The notes below the pieces were generated by a model. That model saw only the letters and a list, made by a program, of their open reading frames with translations. It had not been told where the DNA came from and ran no database searches. A DNA stretch of 64,000 nt from Pseudomonadota bacterium (GTDB taxonomy: Bacteria; Pseudomonadota; Gammaproteobacteria; Steroidobacterales; Steroidobacteraceae). Shown here piece by piece: positions 18,018 through 25,192 of this stretch. A program made the translations under genes and the position numbers. The stretch is taken from assembly GCA_025355245.1 (NCBI GenBank), contig JANXZZ010000270.1, positions 1-64,000 of the forward strand, read 5' to 3'. Positions within the stretch are counted from its first letter, which is position 1. Each line of letters starts with the position of its first letter.

Positions 18018-18033
18018 TGTGACCCGTGTCACA
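18018..18033. promoter_or_regulatory. Perfect CRP-type binding site
   Basis: TGTGACCCGTGTCACA is an exact TGTGA-N6-TCACA palindrome, the CRP consensus core, with symmetric flanks (ATT...AAT). Its centre (between 18025 and 18026) lies exactly 41.5 nt upstream of the start site predicted from the TATCGT box at 18055-18060. It is in the non-coding gap between the NUDIX gene and the 113-aa orphan. Confidence 0.7.
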
Positions 18034-18054
18034 AATCCCACCGGCAGCTCCACT

Positions 18055-18060
18055 TATCGT
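18055..18060 (+). promoter_or_regulatory. Candidate -10 box (TATCGT) for the 113-aa orphan
   Basis: TATCGT sits so that the +1 would be near 18067 and the CRP-type site would be centred at -41.5, the class II activation position. No good -35 box is present, as expected for such promoters. Predicted by eye. Confidence 0.45.
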
Positions 18061-18122
18061 TTTCTGCATTCTAAAGTGCCTTCAGGGATTGGTCGTTTCA
18101 GTTGGAAACGGCGAGAGACATA

Positions 18123-18464
18123 GTGGTAGACACAGTCAAAATATTGCGGCCGGATTTCGCGACGGATGACGACAATCCGACGGGTCAGGTCGCGCACGAT
18201 GAACGTGGCAACGCAGTCTGGAAGTGGTCGAAGGACCTCGCCGTGCTGCCGTTCCAGTTCGATCAGCCCGCCCTCTCGGTCGCCGAGGACGCGCCCTCGG
18301 CTGTCGGCAACGTCACCGTCAACAAGGTGGCAACGAAAACCGGCTACAACCCGTACGAGAGCGGCATGATTCTGAAGAAGGCGCGAGCCAAGAAGCGCGA
18401 CCTGAAAGAATTGTCGCGCTGGATCGAAACGCGCAAGAAGCTGGGCGAGCCTTCCGAGACCTGA
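18123..18464 (+). CDS. Unknown 113-aa protein behind a CRP-type promoter
   Basis: I do not recognise the family. The ORF opens at TTG 18102, but GTG 18123 has a GCGAGAGA purine stretch upstream and is the better start. The protein is polar and probably soluble: an N-terminal VVDTVKILRPDF, a central KWSKDLAVLPFQFDQ, and a basic C-terminal half TGYNPYESGMILKKARAKKRDLKELSRWIETRKK that looks helical and could bind nucleic acid. No cysteine, signal peptide or membrane segment is visible. Its own regulated promoter argues for a real, condition-dependent gene. Confidence 0.65.
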   Translation: MVDTVKILRPDFATDDDNPTGQVAHDERGNAVWKWSKDLAVLPFQFDQPALSVAEDAPSAVGNVTVNKVATKTGYNPYESGMILKKARAKKRDLKELSRWIETRKKLGEPSET

Positions 18465-18489
18465 GCCCGTCGCGCGCCGCGAGGGTCGC

Positions 18490-19146
18490 CTAGACGGCCT
18501 CGATGCAGCGCAGCTTACCCGCATCCCCGAGCCGGTAGAAACGCCTCAGCTCCGCGAGCATGTCGCCGACGCGCGCACGCCGCGGGCGCAGAAACCTCTC
18601 CTCCAGCCGCCGGCAGAAACGCGCTGCGTAGCGATTCGCCTTCGCGTACAGCGTACCGAGCGCGTCGTCGAGGTCAGCCCGGAACCGCACCCGGTCGAAC
18701 AGCCGCTCGTGGAGGCCGCGGACGAGCGTACCGCCGCGCTGCGAGCCCGCCAGCAGCACCGACACCGCGTACTTGTCGATCTCCGCCTGCATCTCCAGGC
18801 CGAAGATCGACACCGACCAGTCGCGAGCGGCGCTGAAGGCGACGCAATGGAAGTGGCTCACGCCCTCGAGTGCGGTGCAGAAGTCCTCGAGGTTGTCGTC
18901 CGTCAGGTGCTCAAGCGGCGCGCTCGCCTGCAGCCGCGCGAGGAGCCCGGGATCGAGGTACAGGCCGAGATCGAGGCCGCCGCGGTGCTCGGCTACCAGC
19001 AGGCTCTCGGGCGTGCCCGACGCAAAGGCCGGCGCGTGCCAGTGCGCGAGTGCGCGGCGGTCGGTGATCAGAAAATCGCAGACGTCCTGGCGCACTTCGG
19101 CATCGTTGATCGTCGCGAGGAGTCCCTGCAGATCACGCAGCAGCAC
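18490..19146 (-). CDS. Unknown 218-aa protein, second gene of a two-gene operon
   Basis: Not recognised. It starts at GTG 19146, 3 nt after the stop of the upstream gene. The sequence is soluble and mainly helical, with a conserved-looking core HLTDDNLEDFCTALEGVSHFHCVAFSAARDW and DKYAVSVLL. 'SHFHCVAF' and 'EMQAEIDKYAV' suggest a globular enzyme-like or sensor fold rather than a membrane protein. The C-terminal ~40 residues are Arg-rich. I would expect a DUF family in proteobacteria, probably always paired with the neighbouring gene. No function is claimed. Confidence 0.7.
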   Translation of the reverse strand: MLLRDLQGLLATINDAEVRQDVCDFLITDRRALAHWHAPAFASGTPESLLVAEHRGGLDLGLYLDPGLLARLQASAPLEHLTDDNLEDFCTALEGVSHFHCVAFSAARDWSVSIFGLEMQAEIDKYAVSVLLAGSQRGGTLVRGLHERLFDRVRFRADLDDALGTLYAKANRYAARFCRRLEERFLRPRRARVGDMLAELRRFYRLGDAGKLRCIEAV

Positions 19147-19149
19147 GGC

Positions 19150-19770
19150 TCAGTGGCTCCACCGCACCCGGGCGGTCCCGGCGGGCTCGACGCCGAGCGC
19201 ACGCAACCGATTCGCCGCCCGCGGGCTGCCGGTCTTGATCCATACCTCGTAGAGGCGCATTAGCTCGTCGTGCCCCGGCGGCCGGGCGGCGGCCGCGATT
19301 TCGTTGAGCGCATCGACGAGCGCACCGAACTTGGCGGCGAGCTCCGCGAACACGCGCCCGATGCAGCCGCCGCGCGCGGAACCGCGCGTCGTGTCCGCGA
19401 GCGAGCCGTAGGCGCGCCCGCCCATCGCGATGTGGTAGTCGACGTCGACGAGCTTGCGGGCGAAGCCCTGCGGCAGGAAGCCGGCAATGAACAGCGATAC
19501 GTCGCCGAGTCGCTGCAACGCGTGCTGCCGCTCGGCCAGCGTCGGCGCGCCGAGCGCCTCGGCGAGCATGAGCGCGAGCGGCCGCAATCGCGGCCCCGTG
19601 GGCGTCTGGTCGAAGAACGCGTCCGCGCGCGAGAACGTCGTGAGCATGTTCACGACGTAATGCTCGGTGTGGCCGTCGAGCGCAAGGCGCTGCTTCTCCG
19701 CGGCGCCGTGCAGCTCGTCGCGAAAGAACTCCTCTAGGCTCGCTACCTGCAGCACTGTCCCGTCTGACAT
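19150..19770 (-). CDS. Unknown 206-aa protein, first gene of a two-gene operon
   Basis: Not recognised. ATG 19770 has a strong GGAGG five nt upstream. The protein is helical and soluble. Notable stretches are HTEHYVVNMLTTFSRADAFF near residue 35, LQRLGDVSLFIAGFLPQGF and DYHIAMGGRAYGSLAD. The ordered pattern and lack of low complexity argue that it is real. The downstream gene follows after 3 nt, so the two are very likely co-translated and functionally linked. Confidence 0.7.
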   Translation of the reverse strand: MSDGTVLQVASLEEFFRDELHGAAEKQRLALDGHTEHYVVNMLTTFSRADAFFDQTPTGPRLRPLALMLAEALGAPTLAERQHALQRLGDVSLFIAGFLPQGFARKLVDVDYHIAMGGRAYGSLADTTRGSARGGCIGRVFAELAAKFGALVDALNEIAAAARPPGHDELMRLYEVWIKTGSPRAANRLRALGVEPAGTARVRWSH

Positions 19771-20107
19771 CGTGCCTCCTCAGCGTACTCAAGCTATAGA
19801 TCGTCCGGCGCGAACAATAATTGACACGTCTGCGCTCGAAGAGATAGCGGCGCGTCGCACATTCGCCGTGTTTTTTTGGTAGCAGCCGCGTGCGTCGAGT
19901 GCTGATTCATATTCCGCGCACCAGCGCGGCGCGGCGCTACGTGCGCACGCACCGCGGGCGTGCATCGAATGCGCGCGCGGATCCATTTGACAGATTCCAC
20001 CGACGCTCGTGATGGAGTTCGCGGCTGCGGCGTGACGCGCATCGCGAATCCCGCTGCCGGAGGCGGTGCACACTTGTTTCGACCGGCAGACGCCGGATGA
20101 TGGAGCC
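19771..20107. other. 337-nt divergent intergenic region
   Basis: It lies between two divergent genes and is locally less G+C-rich. On the minus strand TTATTG-N16-TATAGC near 19795-19825 could drive the two-gene operon. On the plus strand TTGACA occurs twice (about 19825 and 19988), one possibly serving the 85-aa gene. A run of seven T after CGCCGTG near 19870 has no hairpin, so I do not call a terminator. ORFs in the track here overlap in opposite frames and look spurious. Confidence 0.5.
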
Positions 20108-20365
20108 ATGACAGCCCCAATCGGCACCACGGGTGTCCCTGCGTTTCTGAGCGCGCTCGATTACGCGCGCGAGGGAATCGACAAGGGCATGCAGTCCTTC
20201 GACCAGGTCGCGCAGGCGGTGGCCGGTGCGGTCGCGAATCCCGCCGCGATATCCGCCGGCAACGACGTCGCCGCGTTCAGTGCGCAGGCCCAGGTCGCCG
20301 CTTCCGCGAAGGTCTTCCAGACCGGCGACGAGATCCTGGGCACGCTCCTCAACCTGCGCGCCTGA
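20108..20365 (+). CDS. Small 85-aa protein with a flagellar-rod-like C-terminal helix
   Basis: MTAPIGTTGVPAFLSALDYA is followed by a long amphipathic Ala/Val/Gln-rich helix, and it ends QVAASAKVFQTGDEILGTLLN. The end resembles the C-terminal helix of flagellar rod and hook proteins (pattern 'A..kvi.TaDemlqtLlnl'). No other flagellar gene is in the window, so this may be an orphan small family sharing that helix. ATG 20108 is chosen over the ORF start at 20066 because it follows a GGAG and avoids an unlikely leader. No signal peptide. Confidence 0.65.
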   Translation: MTAPIGTTGVPAFLSALDYAREGIDKGMQSFDQVAQAVAGAVANPAAISAGNDVAAFSAQAQVAASAKVFQTGDEILGTLLNLRA

Positions 20366-20378
20366 CGGCGCGCCGGCA

Positions 20379-21080
20379 TCAGCGCTGCGTCAGCGTTTCG
20401 ACCAGCGCCGCCAGCGCGGCGAGGTCCGCGACCTCGTGCTCGGCGCGCGGCAGCTCCTCCGGCCACGGCGCCCCATCGCGGTTCATCCACGCCGTCCTGA
20501 TCCCGGCCGCGCGCGCGCCGTGCACGTCCGCAATCGCATCGTCGCCAGCGTGGAGGATCTCCTCGGGGGCAACCCCGCTCATGGCGATGAGCTTGAGGAA
20601 GATCTGCCGGTCGGGCTTGGCGGCACCCGCGGCGGCGGCATCGATGGCGCCGCGAAAGTAGTGCCCGATGCCGACCTGGTCAACGCAGGCATTGCCATTG
20701 GTCAGCGCGAACACCGGCACCCGCGCCGCGAGACGCGCGAGCGCGCTGTCGACGTCGGCGTAGAGCTCGACGGCGTTGCGCTCGCGCCAGAAAACACCGA
20801 AGGCCTCCTCCGCCAGGTCCGCCGGATAACCGGCGGCGGTGGCGGCGTGACGCAGGCTCTCGGTGCGCAGCCACGTCACGTCGTGGGCGCGGCCGGGATG
20901 CTGGCGGGCGAGGCGCGCGCGTAGCGCACGAAAGTGCGTCGCATCGAAAGCCGCCGCGATGCCGGGCGCGTTGGCGCCGAGCCACGCGCCAAGCGCCGCC
21001 TCCGCGCGCACGAGCACCGGCGGCGTATCCCACAGGGTATTGTCGAGGTCGAGCGAGACGGCGCGCAGCGCTTGCGGCAT
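20379..21080 (-). CDS. HAD-superfamily hydrolase
   Basis: A 233-aa haloacid-dehalogenase-type phosphatase. Motif I is VSLDLDNTLWDT (nucleophile Asp), motif II FALTNGNA, motif III around GAAKPDRQIF (Lys) and motif IV HAGDDAIADVHGA. An alpha-helical cap sits between motifs I and II. This looks like a YjjG- or FMN-phosphatase-like C1-cap enzyme that dephosphorylates small metabolites; the substrate is unknown. It converges with the 85-aa gene and is divergent from the GDPD gene with only 20 nt between starts, so one promoter must lie inside the other gene. Confidence 0.88.
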   Translation of the reverse strand: MPQALRAVSLDLDNTLWDTPPVLVRAEAALGAWLGANAPGIAAAFDATHFRALRARLARQHPGRAHDVTWLRTESLRHAATAAGYPADLAEEAFGVFWRERNAVELYADVDSALARLAARVPVFALTNGNACVDQVGIGHYFRGAIDAAAAGAAKPDRQIFLKLIAMSGVAPEEILHAGDDAIADVHGARAAGIRTAWMNRDGAPWPEELPRAEHEVADLAALAALVETLTQR

Positions 21081-21100
21081 TCAGGCATTATCCGCTCCCG

Positions 21101-22081
21101 ATGGCACCGGCATCCACCTCGCGGCCCTTCGGCCCGCCTATCGTCATCGCCCACCGTGGCGCGTGCGGATACCTCCCGGAGCATAGCTTTCCGGCGAAGG
21201 CCTACGCGCACGCGCTCGGCGCCGACTTCCTCGAGCAGGACGTGGTGCTCACCCGGGACGACGTGCCGATCGTCTTCCACGATCTGATCCTCGAGGAAGT
21301 GACCGACGTCGCGACGCTGTTCGCGAGCCGCGGCCGGGCGGACGGCCACTGGTATGCCATCGACTTCAGCTACGCGGAACTGCAGACGCTCGCGCTGCAC
21401 GACCGCATCGAAACCGGCGGTGCTGCCACCTGGCCGCATCGCTTCGGTGAAAGGCTGCCGCTGCGGATCCATTCGCTCGCCGAGGAGCTGACCCTGGTGC
21501 GCGGGCTCAATCGCGCCACCGGCAAGAGTGTCGGCGTCTACACCGAGGTCAAGAGCCCGGCGTGGCACCGCGCCGCCGGCAAGGATCTCGCGCCACGGGT
21601 CCTCTCGGTGCTCGCCGACTTCGGTTATCGCACGGCGGCCGACGCTTGCTGGCTGCAGTGCTTCGATGCCGCGGAACTCGCGCGCATCCGCTTCGAGCTC
21701 GGTTCGCAGCTGCGACTCGTGCAGCTAATCGGCGAGAACGCGTGGGCCGAGGCCGCGACCGACTACGATGCGTTGCGCACGCCCGCCGGCCTCGCCGGCG
21801 TCGCACGCTATGCGCAGGGCATTGGGCCGTGGATCGCCCAGATCGCGACCTGGCCGTCCGCCGGGGCGGCGCCGCTGATCAGCTCCCTGGTCGCGGACGC
21901 GCACGCCGCGGGGCTCGCGGTGCACGCCTACACCTTTCGCATTGACCAATTGCCCGCGCACGCGCCGGACGCGGACGCCGCGCAGCGCGCGCTTTTCGAG
22001 CTCGCCGGCGTCGACGGCCTGTTCAGCGATTTCCCGGACGTTAGCCTCGCCTTCCTCGGGCGCCGCAAGGACTGCCCGTGA
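21101..22081 (+). CDS. Glycerophosphodiester phosphodiesterase
   Basis: A 326-aa GDPD-fold enzyme that hydrolyses deacylated phospholipids to glycerol 3-phosphate and an alcohol. Catalytic blocks are PIVIAHRGACGYLPEHS (first His), GADFLEQDVVLTRDDVPIVFHD (Glu/Asp metal ligands and second His) and VYTEVKSP. GlpQ-type layout and length fit, but the N-terminus (MAPASTSRPFGPP) has no signal peptide, so unlike E. coli GlpQ it would be cytoplasmic. The downstream GST gene overlaps it by 4 nt (GTGA). Confidence 0.9.
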   Translation: MAPASTSRPFGPPIVIAHRGACGYLPEHSFPAKAYAHALGADFLEQDVVLTRDDVPIVFHDLILEEVTDVATLFASRGRADGHWYAIDFSYAELQTLALHDRIETGGAATWPHRFGERLPLRIHSLAEELTLVRGLNRATGKSVGVYTEVKSPAWHRAAGKDLAPRVLSVLADFGYRTAADACWLQCFDAAELARIRFELGSQLRLVQLIGENAWAEAATDYDALRTPAGLAGVARYAQGIGPWIAQIATWPSAGAAPLISSLVADAHAAGLAVHAYTFRIDQLPAHAPDADAAQRALFELAGVDGLFSDFPDVSLAFLGRRKDCP

Positions 22082-22737
22082 CCGAGCTCACCCTCGTGAC
22101 CGGCAACCGCAACTACAGCTCCTGGTCGCTGCGGCCCTGGATACTGATCCAGCACCTCGGGCTCGGCTGCCGCGAGGTCCGGATCGCGCTCGACACCCCG
22201 ACCTTCGCCGCGGAGGCGGGCCGCTATTCACCGACGTTGCGCGTGCCGGTGCTCATGGACGGCCCGCTCACCGTCTGGGAGTCGGTCGCGATCCTCGAAT
22301 ACCTGAGCGAACTCAAGGGTGGCGCCGGCTGGCCGGCCGAGCGCACGGCACGCGCGATGGCGCGCTCGGTCGTTGCCGAGATGCACGCGGGCTTTCAGGC
22401 GCTGCGCTCGGAGTACCCAATGAACATCCGCGCGCGCAACCGGCGCGTGCCGATGACAGACGAGCTCGCGGCGTCGATCCGGCGAATCGATGCGCTCTTC
22501 ACCGACTGCCGCCGCGAGCACGGCACCTCGGGGTCGTGGCTGTTCGGCCAGTATTCGGCGGCCGATGCGATGTACCTGCCGGTAGCATTCCGCTTCCAGA
22601 CCTACGGGCTGGAGGGCCTCGGTCGCGTCGCGCGTGACTACGTCACGCTCGCCGTGCACGATCCGCTGGTTGCGCCGTGGGTCGCGGCGGCCGAGCGCGA
22701 GGTCGAGACGATCAAGCACGAGGAAGTCGGCCGGTAG
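22078..22737 (+). CDS. Glutathione S-transferase family protein
   Basis: A 219-aa protein with the two GST domains. The N-terminal thioredoxin-like part has LVTGNRNYSSWSLRPWI, with the active-site Ser/Tyr position, and RVPVLMDGPLTVWESVAILEYL, the conserved cis-Pro and Glu-Ser glutathione-binding block. The all-helical C-terminal domain includes LFGQYSAADAMYLPVAFRFQTYG. The substrate is unknown. It starts at GTG inside the GDPD stop (4-nt overlap), so it is translationally coupled. Confidence 0.9.
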   Translation: MTELTLVTGNRNYSSWSLRPWILIQHLGLGCREVRIALDTPTFAAEAGRYSPTLRVPVLMDGPLTVWESVAILEYLSELKGGAGWPAERTARAMARSVVAEMHAGFQALRSEYPMNIRARNRRVPMTDELAASIRRIDALFTDCRREHGTSGSWLFGQYSAADAMYLPVAFRFQTYGLEGLGRVARDYVTLAVHDPLVAPWVAAAEREVETIKHEEVGR

Positions 22738-22777
22738 CGGCAGCGGGCCCACGCTCGCGCCACCCCCGGAGACCGAC

Positions 22778-23038
22778 ATGCGTACGCTCATCTTCCTCGT
22801 TGGCGGGCTCGCGCTCTTCGGCGCTTGCATCGGCGTTGCGCGACTCCTCGGCACCGCGGCGAACCTGACTGCGGCAACGCTTGGCTGCGTCGCGCTCTGG
22901 TTCGCGGTCTCGGCAGCGAACCTGTGGCTGGGCGTGACGCGCGCCGGCTATTCGTTCACGGAGGAGCTGCCCATCTTCCTGCTGATCTTCCTGGTGCCGG
23001 CGGCCGTGGCCGTCCTGGTGCGCTGGAAGTTCCTTTGA
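22778..23038 (+). CDS. Small three-helix inner-membrane protein
   Basis: An 86-aa protein with helices LIFLVGGLALFGACIGVARLL, LTAATLGCVALWFAVSAANLWLGV and LPIFLLIFLVPAAVAVLV. No family name is assigned. It lies between GST and the TMEM175-like gene, on the same strand, with ATG preceded by CCGGAGACC. A membrane role linked to the next gene is plausible, but only by position. Confidence 0.72.
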   Translation: MRTLIFLVGGLALFGACIGVARLLGTAANLTAATLGCVALWFAVSAANLWLGVTRAGYSFTEELPIFLLIFLVPAAVAVLVRWKFL

Positions 23039-23058
23039 AGCAGCATCCCGTCGCGCCG

Positions 23059-23643
23059 ATGGGCAAGGGACGGCTCGAGGCCTTCAGCGACGGCGTGATC
23101 GCGATCATCATCACGATCATGGTGCTCGACCTCAGGGTGCCGGTCGGCGAGAGCCTCGAGACGCTGGCGCCGGTCGTGCCGGTGTTCCTCGTCTACGCGC
23201 TCAGCTTCATCAACCTCGGCATCTACTGGAACAACCATCACCACATGCTGCACGCCTGCGAACGGGTGACGGGTCCGATCCTGTGGGCAAACCTGCACCT
23301 GCTCTTCTGGCTGTCGCTGTTTCCGTTCACGACGGCGTGGATGGGCGAAAACCACTACGCGGCGGTGCCGGCCGCGCTCTACGGTTGCGTGCTGCTGCTG
23401 GCCTCGATCGCCTACGTGATCCTGCAGCAAACCATCATTGCCTCGCAGGGGGCGGACTCGCTCCTGAGGAAAGCGGTGGGCCGCGACCTCAAGGGCAAGC
23501 TGTCGTCGGTTTTGAACGTGATCGCGATTCTCGCGGCGCTGCTCGTGTCGCGCTGGGTGGCGATCGGCCTCTACCTGCTGGTCGCGCTCATCTGGTTCAT
23601 CCCGGACCGGCGCATCGAAAACGCGCTCAGCAGCGACTCCTAG
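23059..23643 (+). CDS. TMEM175-like (DUF1211) membrane protein
   Basis: A 194-aa, six-helix membrane protein. The family signature FSDGV is present at RLEAFSDGVIAIIITIMVLDLRVP, the pore-lining first helix of prokaryotic TMEM175 potassium channels. Also present are GIYWNNHHHMLH and LFWLSLFPFTTAWMGE. It probably forms a tetrameric cation-selective pore. ATG 23059 gives the usual N-terminus; a TTG at 23035 overlapping the upstream stop is an alternative. The stop TAG and the convergent apt stop share the same CTAG. Confidence 0.87.
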   Translation: MGKGRLEAFSDGVIAIIITIMVLDLRVPVGESLETLAPVVPVFLVYALSFINLGIYWNNHHHMLHACERVTGPILWANLHLLFWLSLFPFTTAWMGENHYAAVPAALYGCVLLLASIAYVILQQTIIASQGADSLLRKAVGRDLKGKLSSVLNVIAILAALLVSRWVAIGLYLLVALIWFIPDRRIENALSSDS

Positions 23644-24155
23644 AACGTCATCACGCTCGACAACGTGCGACCTGCGAGCCGGCCGCGGCCACCGAGCTTC
23701 GCGAGCTCGAGCACGAAGGCGAGGCCGACGACCGTGGCGCCCAGGCGCTCGAGAAGCGTGACGCTCGCCGCCGCCGTGCCGCCTGTCGCGAGCACGTCAT
23801 CGACCAGCAAGACGCGGCGCCCGCGCGGTAGCGCGTCGCGCTGTATTTCCAGGGTCGCCGTTCCGTACTCGAGCTGGTAGGTCACCGCCTCGACGGCGGC
23901 GGGCAGCTTGCCGGGCTTGCGCAGCGGCACGAAGCCGGCACCGAGCGCATGCGCCGCGAGCGCGCCGAAGATGAAGCCGCGCGCTTCCATGCCGGCGACC
24001 GTCTCGATGCCGAGGTCGCGATAGGGAGCCACGAGCGCCGCCGTCGTCGCCCGCAGTGCCGCGGCATCGCCCATCAACGGCGTGAGATCGCGGAACAGGA
24101 CGCCCGGCGTCGGAAAATCGGCGACCGTGCGCACCAACGCGGCGAGATCGGTCAC
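23640..24155 (-). CDS. apt: Adenine phosphoribosyltransferase
   Basis: A 171-aa purine-salvage enzyme making AMP from adenine and PRPP. Apt blocks include FPTPGVLFRDLTPLM, MEARGFIFGALAAHALGAGFVPLRKPGKLP and the PRPP motif RVLLVDDVLATGGTAAA. The C-terminus FVLELAKLGGRGRL is typical. GTG 24155 overlaps the upstream ATP-grasp stop (GTGA), so it is preferred over the track's 24179 start. It is the last gene of the minus-strand operon beginning at 30197. Confidence 0.95.
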   Translation of the reverse strand: MTDLAALVRTVADFPTPGVLFRDLTPLMGDAAALRATTAALVAPYRDLGIETVAGMEARGFIFGALAAHALGAGFVPLRKPGKLPAAVEAVTYQLEYGTATLEIQRDALPRGRRVLLVDDVLATGGTAAASVTLLERLGATVVGLAFVLELAKLGGRGRLAGRTLSSVMTF

Positions 24156-25192
24156 TCCGCAGCCTCGTTGGCGCGCCACGCCGCCTGGTAGCCGAGGCCG
24201 AGCGAGAGGATTCGGCCGAGCAGATCCTCGTACTTCATGCCGGCCGCGCGCGCCGAACGCGCGAAGTCTTCTTCCTCGGCGAGGTTCGGGTTGGCATTCG
24301 CCTCAAGGACGAACATCGTGCCGTCCGCGCGTACCCTGAAATCCATGCGCGCATAGCCCGTGAGGTGCAGCGCCCGGTAGATGCGCTTCGAGAGCCGCCC
24401 AAGCTGCGCGACTACGGCCTCCGGCAGTTCCGCGGCGGCACCGGTCGTGATGCCGTGGCGCTTCTGGTAGCGACGGTCCCACTTCACCTTGCGCGTCGCG
24501 ATCGGCGCCTGGCCTTCCGGCAGCGTCCCGAAACTCATCTCCCACACTGGCAGCACCGTCAGGCGGTCGTTGCCGAGGACGCCGACGTAGATCTCCCGTC
24601 CCTCGACGTACTCCTCGACCAGCGCATCGCTCTGCGTCTGCTCGTGCACGAACTTGATGCGCTCGCGCACGCTCACCGGATCCGAGCAGATCGAGGCCTG
24701 CGCGATCGCGAGCGAGGCATCGTCGGTCGCGGACTTCACGAACAGCGGGTAGCGCAGCCGCGCCGGCAGCTGCACGCGCTTGCCGCGGCGAAATAGCGCG
24801 AACTGCGGCGTCGGGATGCGGTGATAGGCGAGCAGTTGCTTGGAAAGCACCTTGTCGCGCGACAGCATGAGACCGCGCGGATTGCAGCCCGTATAGGGCT
24901 GGCGCAGGAGCTCGAGGAACGCGACCACGTGCTGGTCGTGCTTGGCGATGCCGTCGAATTCCTCGAGCAGGTTGAAGACGAGGTGTGGCTTCCATTCCTG
25001 GATCGTCGCGCGCAGCTCGGTCAGGCTGTCGAGGAGCCCGATGCAGCGCACATCGTGGCCCGCGCGCTTCAGGTGCGAGACGACGTCGTACTCGGTACGC
25101 CACTCGTCGATCTCCCGGTCCGCATGCCCGGCGAGGCTGTCGGGCGGGATCAGGCTCTCGTGGACCGTGACCAGGATCCTGAGCTTCTTCAT
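24152..25192 (-). CDS. ATP-grasp ligase, D-Ala-D-Ala ligase-like
   Basis: A 346-aa protein. N-terminal MKKLRILVTVHESLIPPDSL and VFNLLEEFDGIAKHDQHVVAFLELLRQPYTGCNPRGL follow the D-Ala-D-Ala ligase layout. ATP-grasp blocks are RYPLFVKSATDDASLAI (phosphate loop), VEEYVEGREIYVGVLGN (Glu ligand) and FVLEANANPNLAEEEDFARSA, the metal-binding end. It probably joins a carboxylate to an amine in the cytoplasm; substrates are unknown, and the DDS...GCN region differs from true Ddl. ATG 25192 overlaps the upstream metallopeptidase stop (ATGA). Pairing with a peptidase suggests peptide-like substrates. Confidence 0.85.
   Translation of the reverse strand: MKKLRILVTVHESLIPPDSLAGHADREIDEWRTEYDVVSHLKRAGHDVRCIGLLDSLTELRATIQEWKPHLVFNLLEEFDGIAKHDQHVVAFLELLRQPYTGCNPRGLMLSRDKVLSKQLLAYHRIPTPQFALFRRGKRVQLPARLRYPLFVKSATDDASLAIAQASICSDPVSVRERIKFVHEQTQSDALVEEYVEGREIYVGVLGNDRLTVLPVWEMSFGTLPEGQAPIATRKVKWDRRYQKRHGITTGAAAELPEAVVAQLGRLSKRIYRALHLTGYARMDFRVRADGTMFVLEANANPNLAEEEDFARSARAAGMKYEDLLGRILSLGLGYQAAWRANEAAE

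Noticed and set aside
19789-20130. Minus-strand ORFs in the 19771-20107 gap
   Set aside because: Two overlapping frames with Cys/Arg-rich low-quality composition and no RBS.
23035-23058. TTG 23035 as start of the TMEM175-like gene
   Set aside because: It overlaps the upstream stop (TTGA), which is attractive, but the family N-terminus begins at MGKGRLEAFSDG, so ATG 23059 is preferred.
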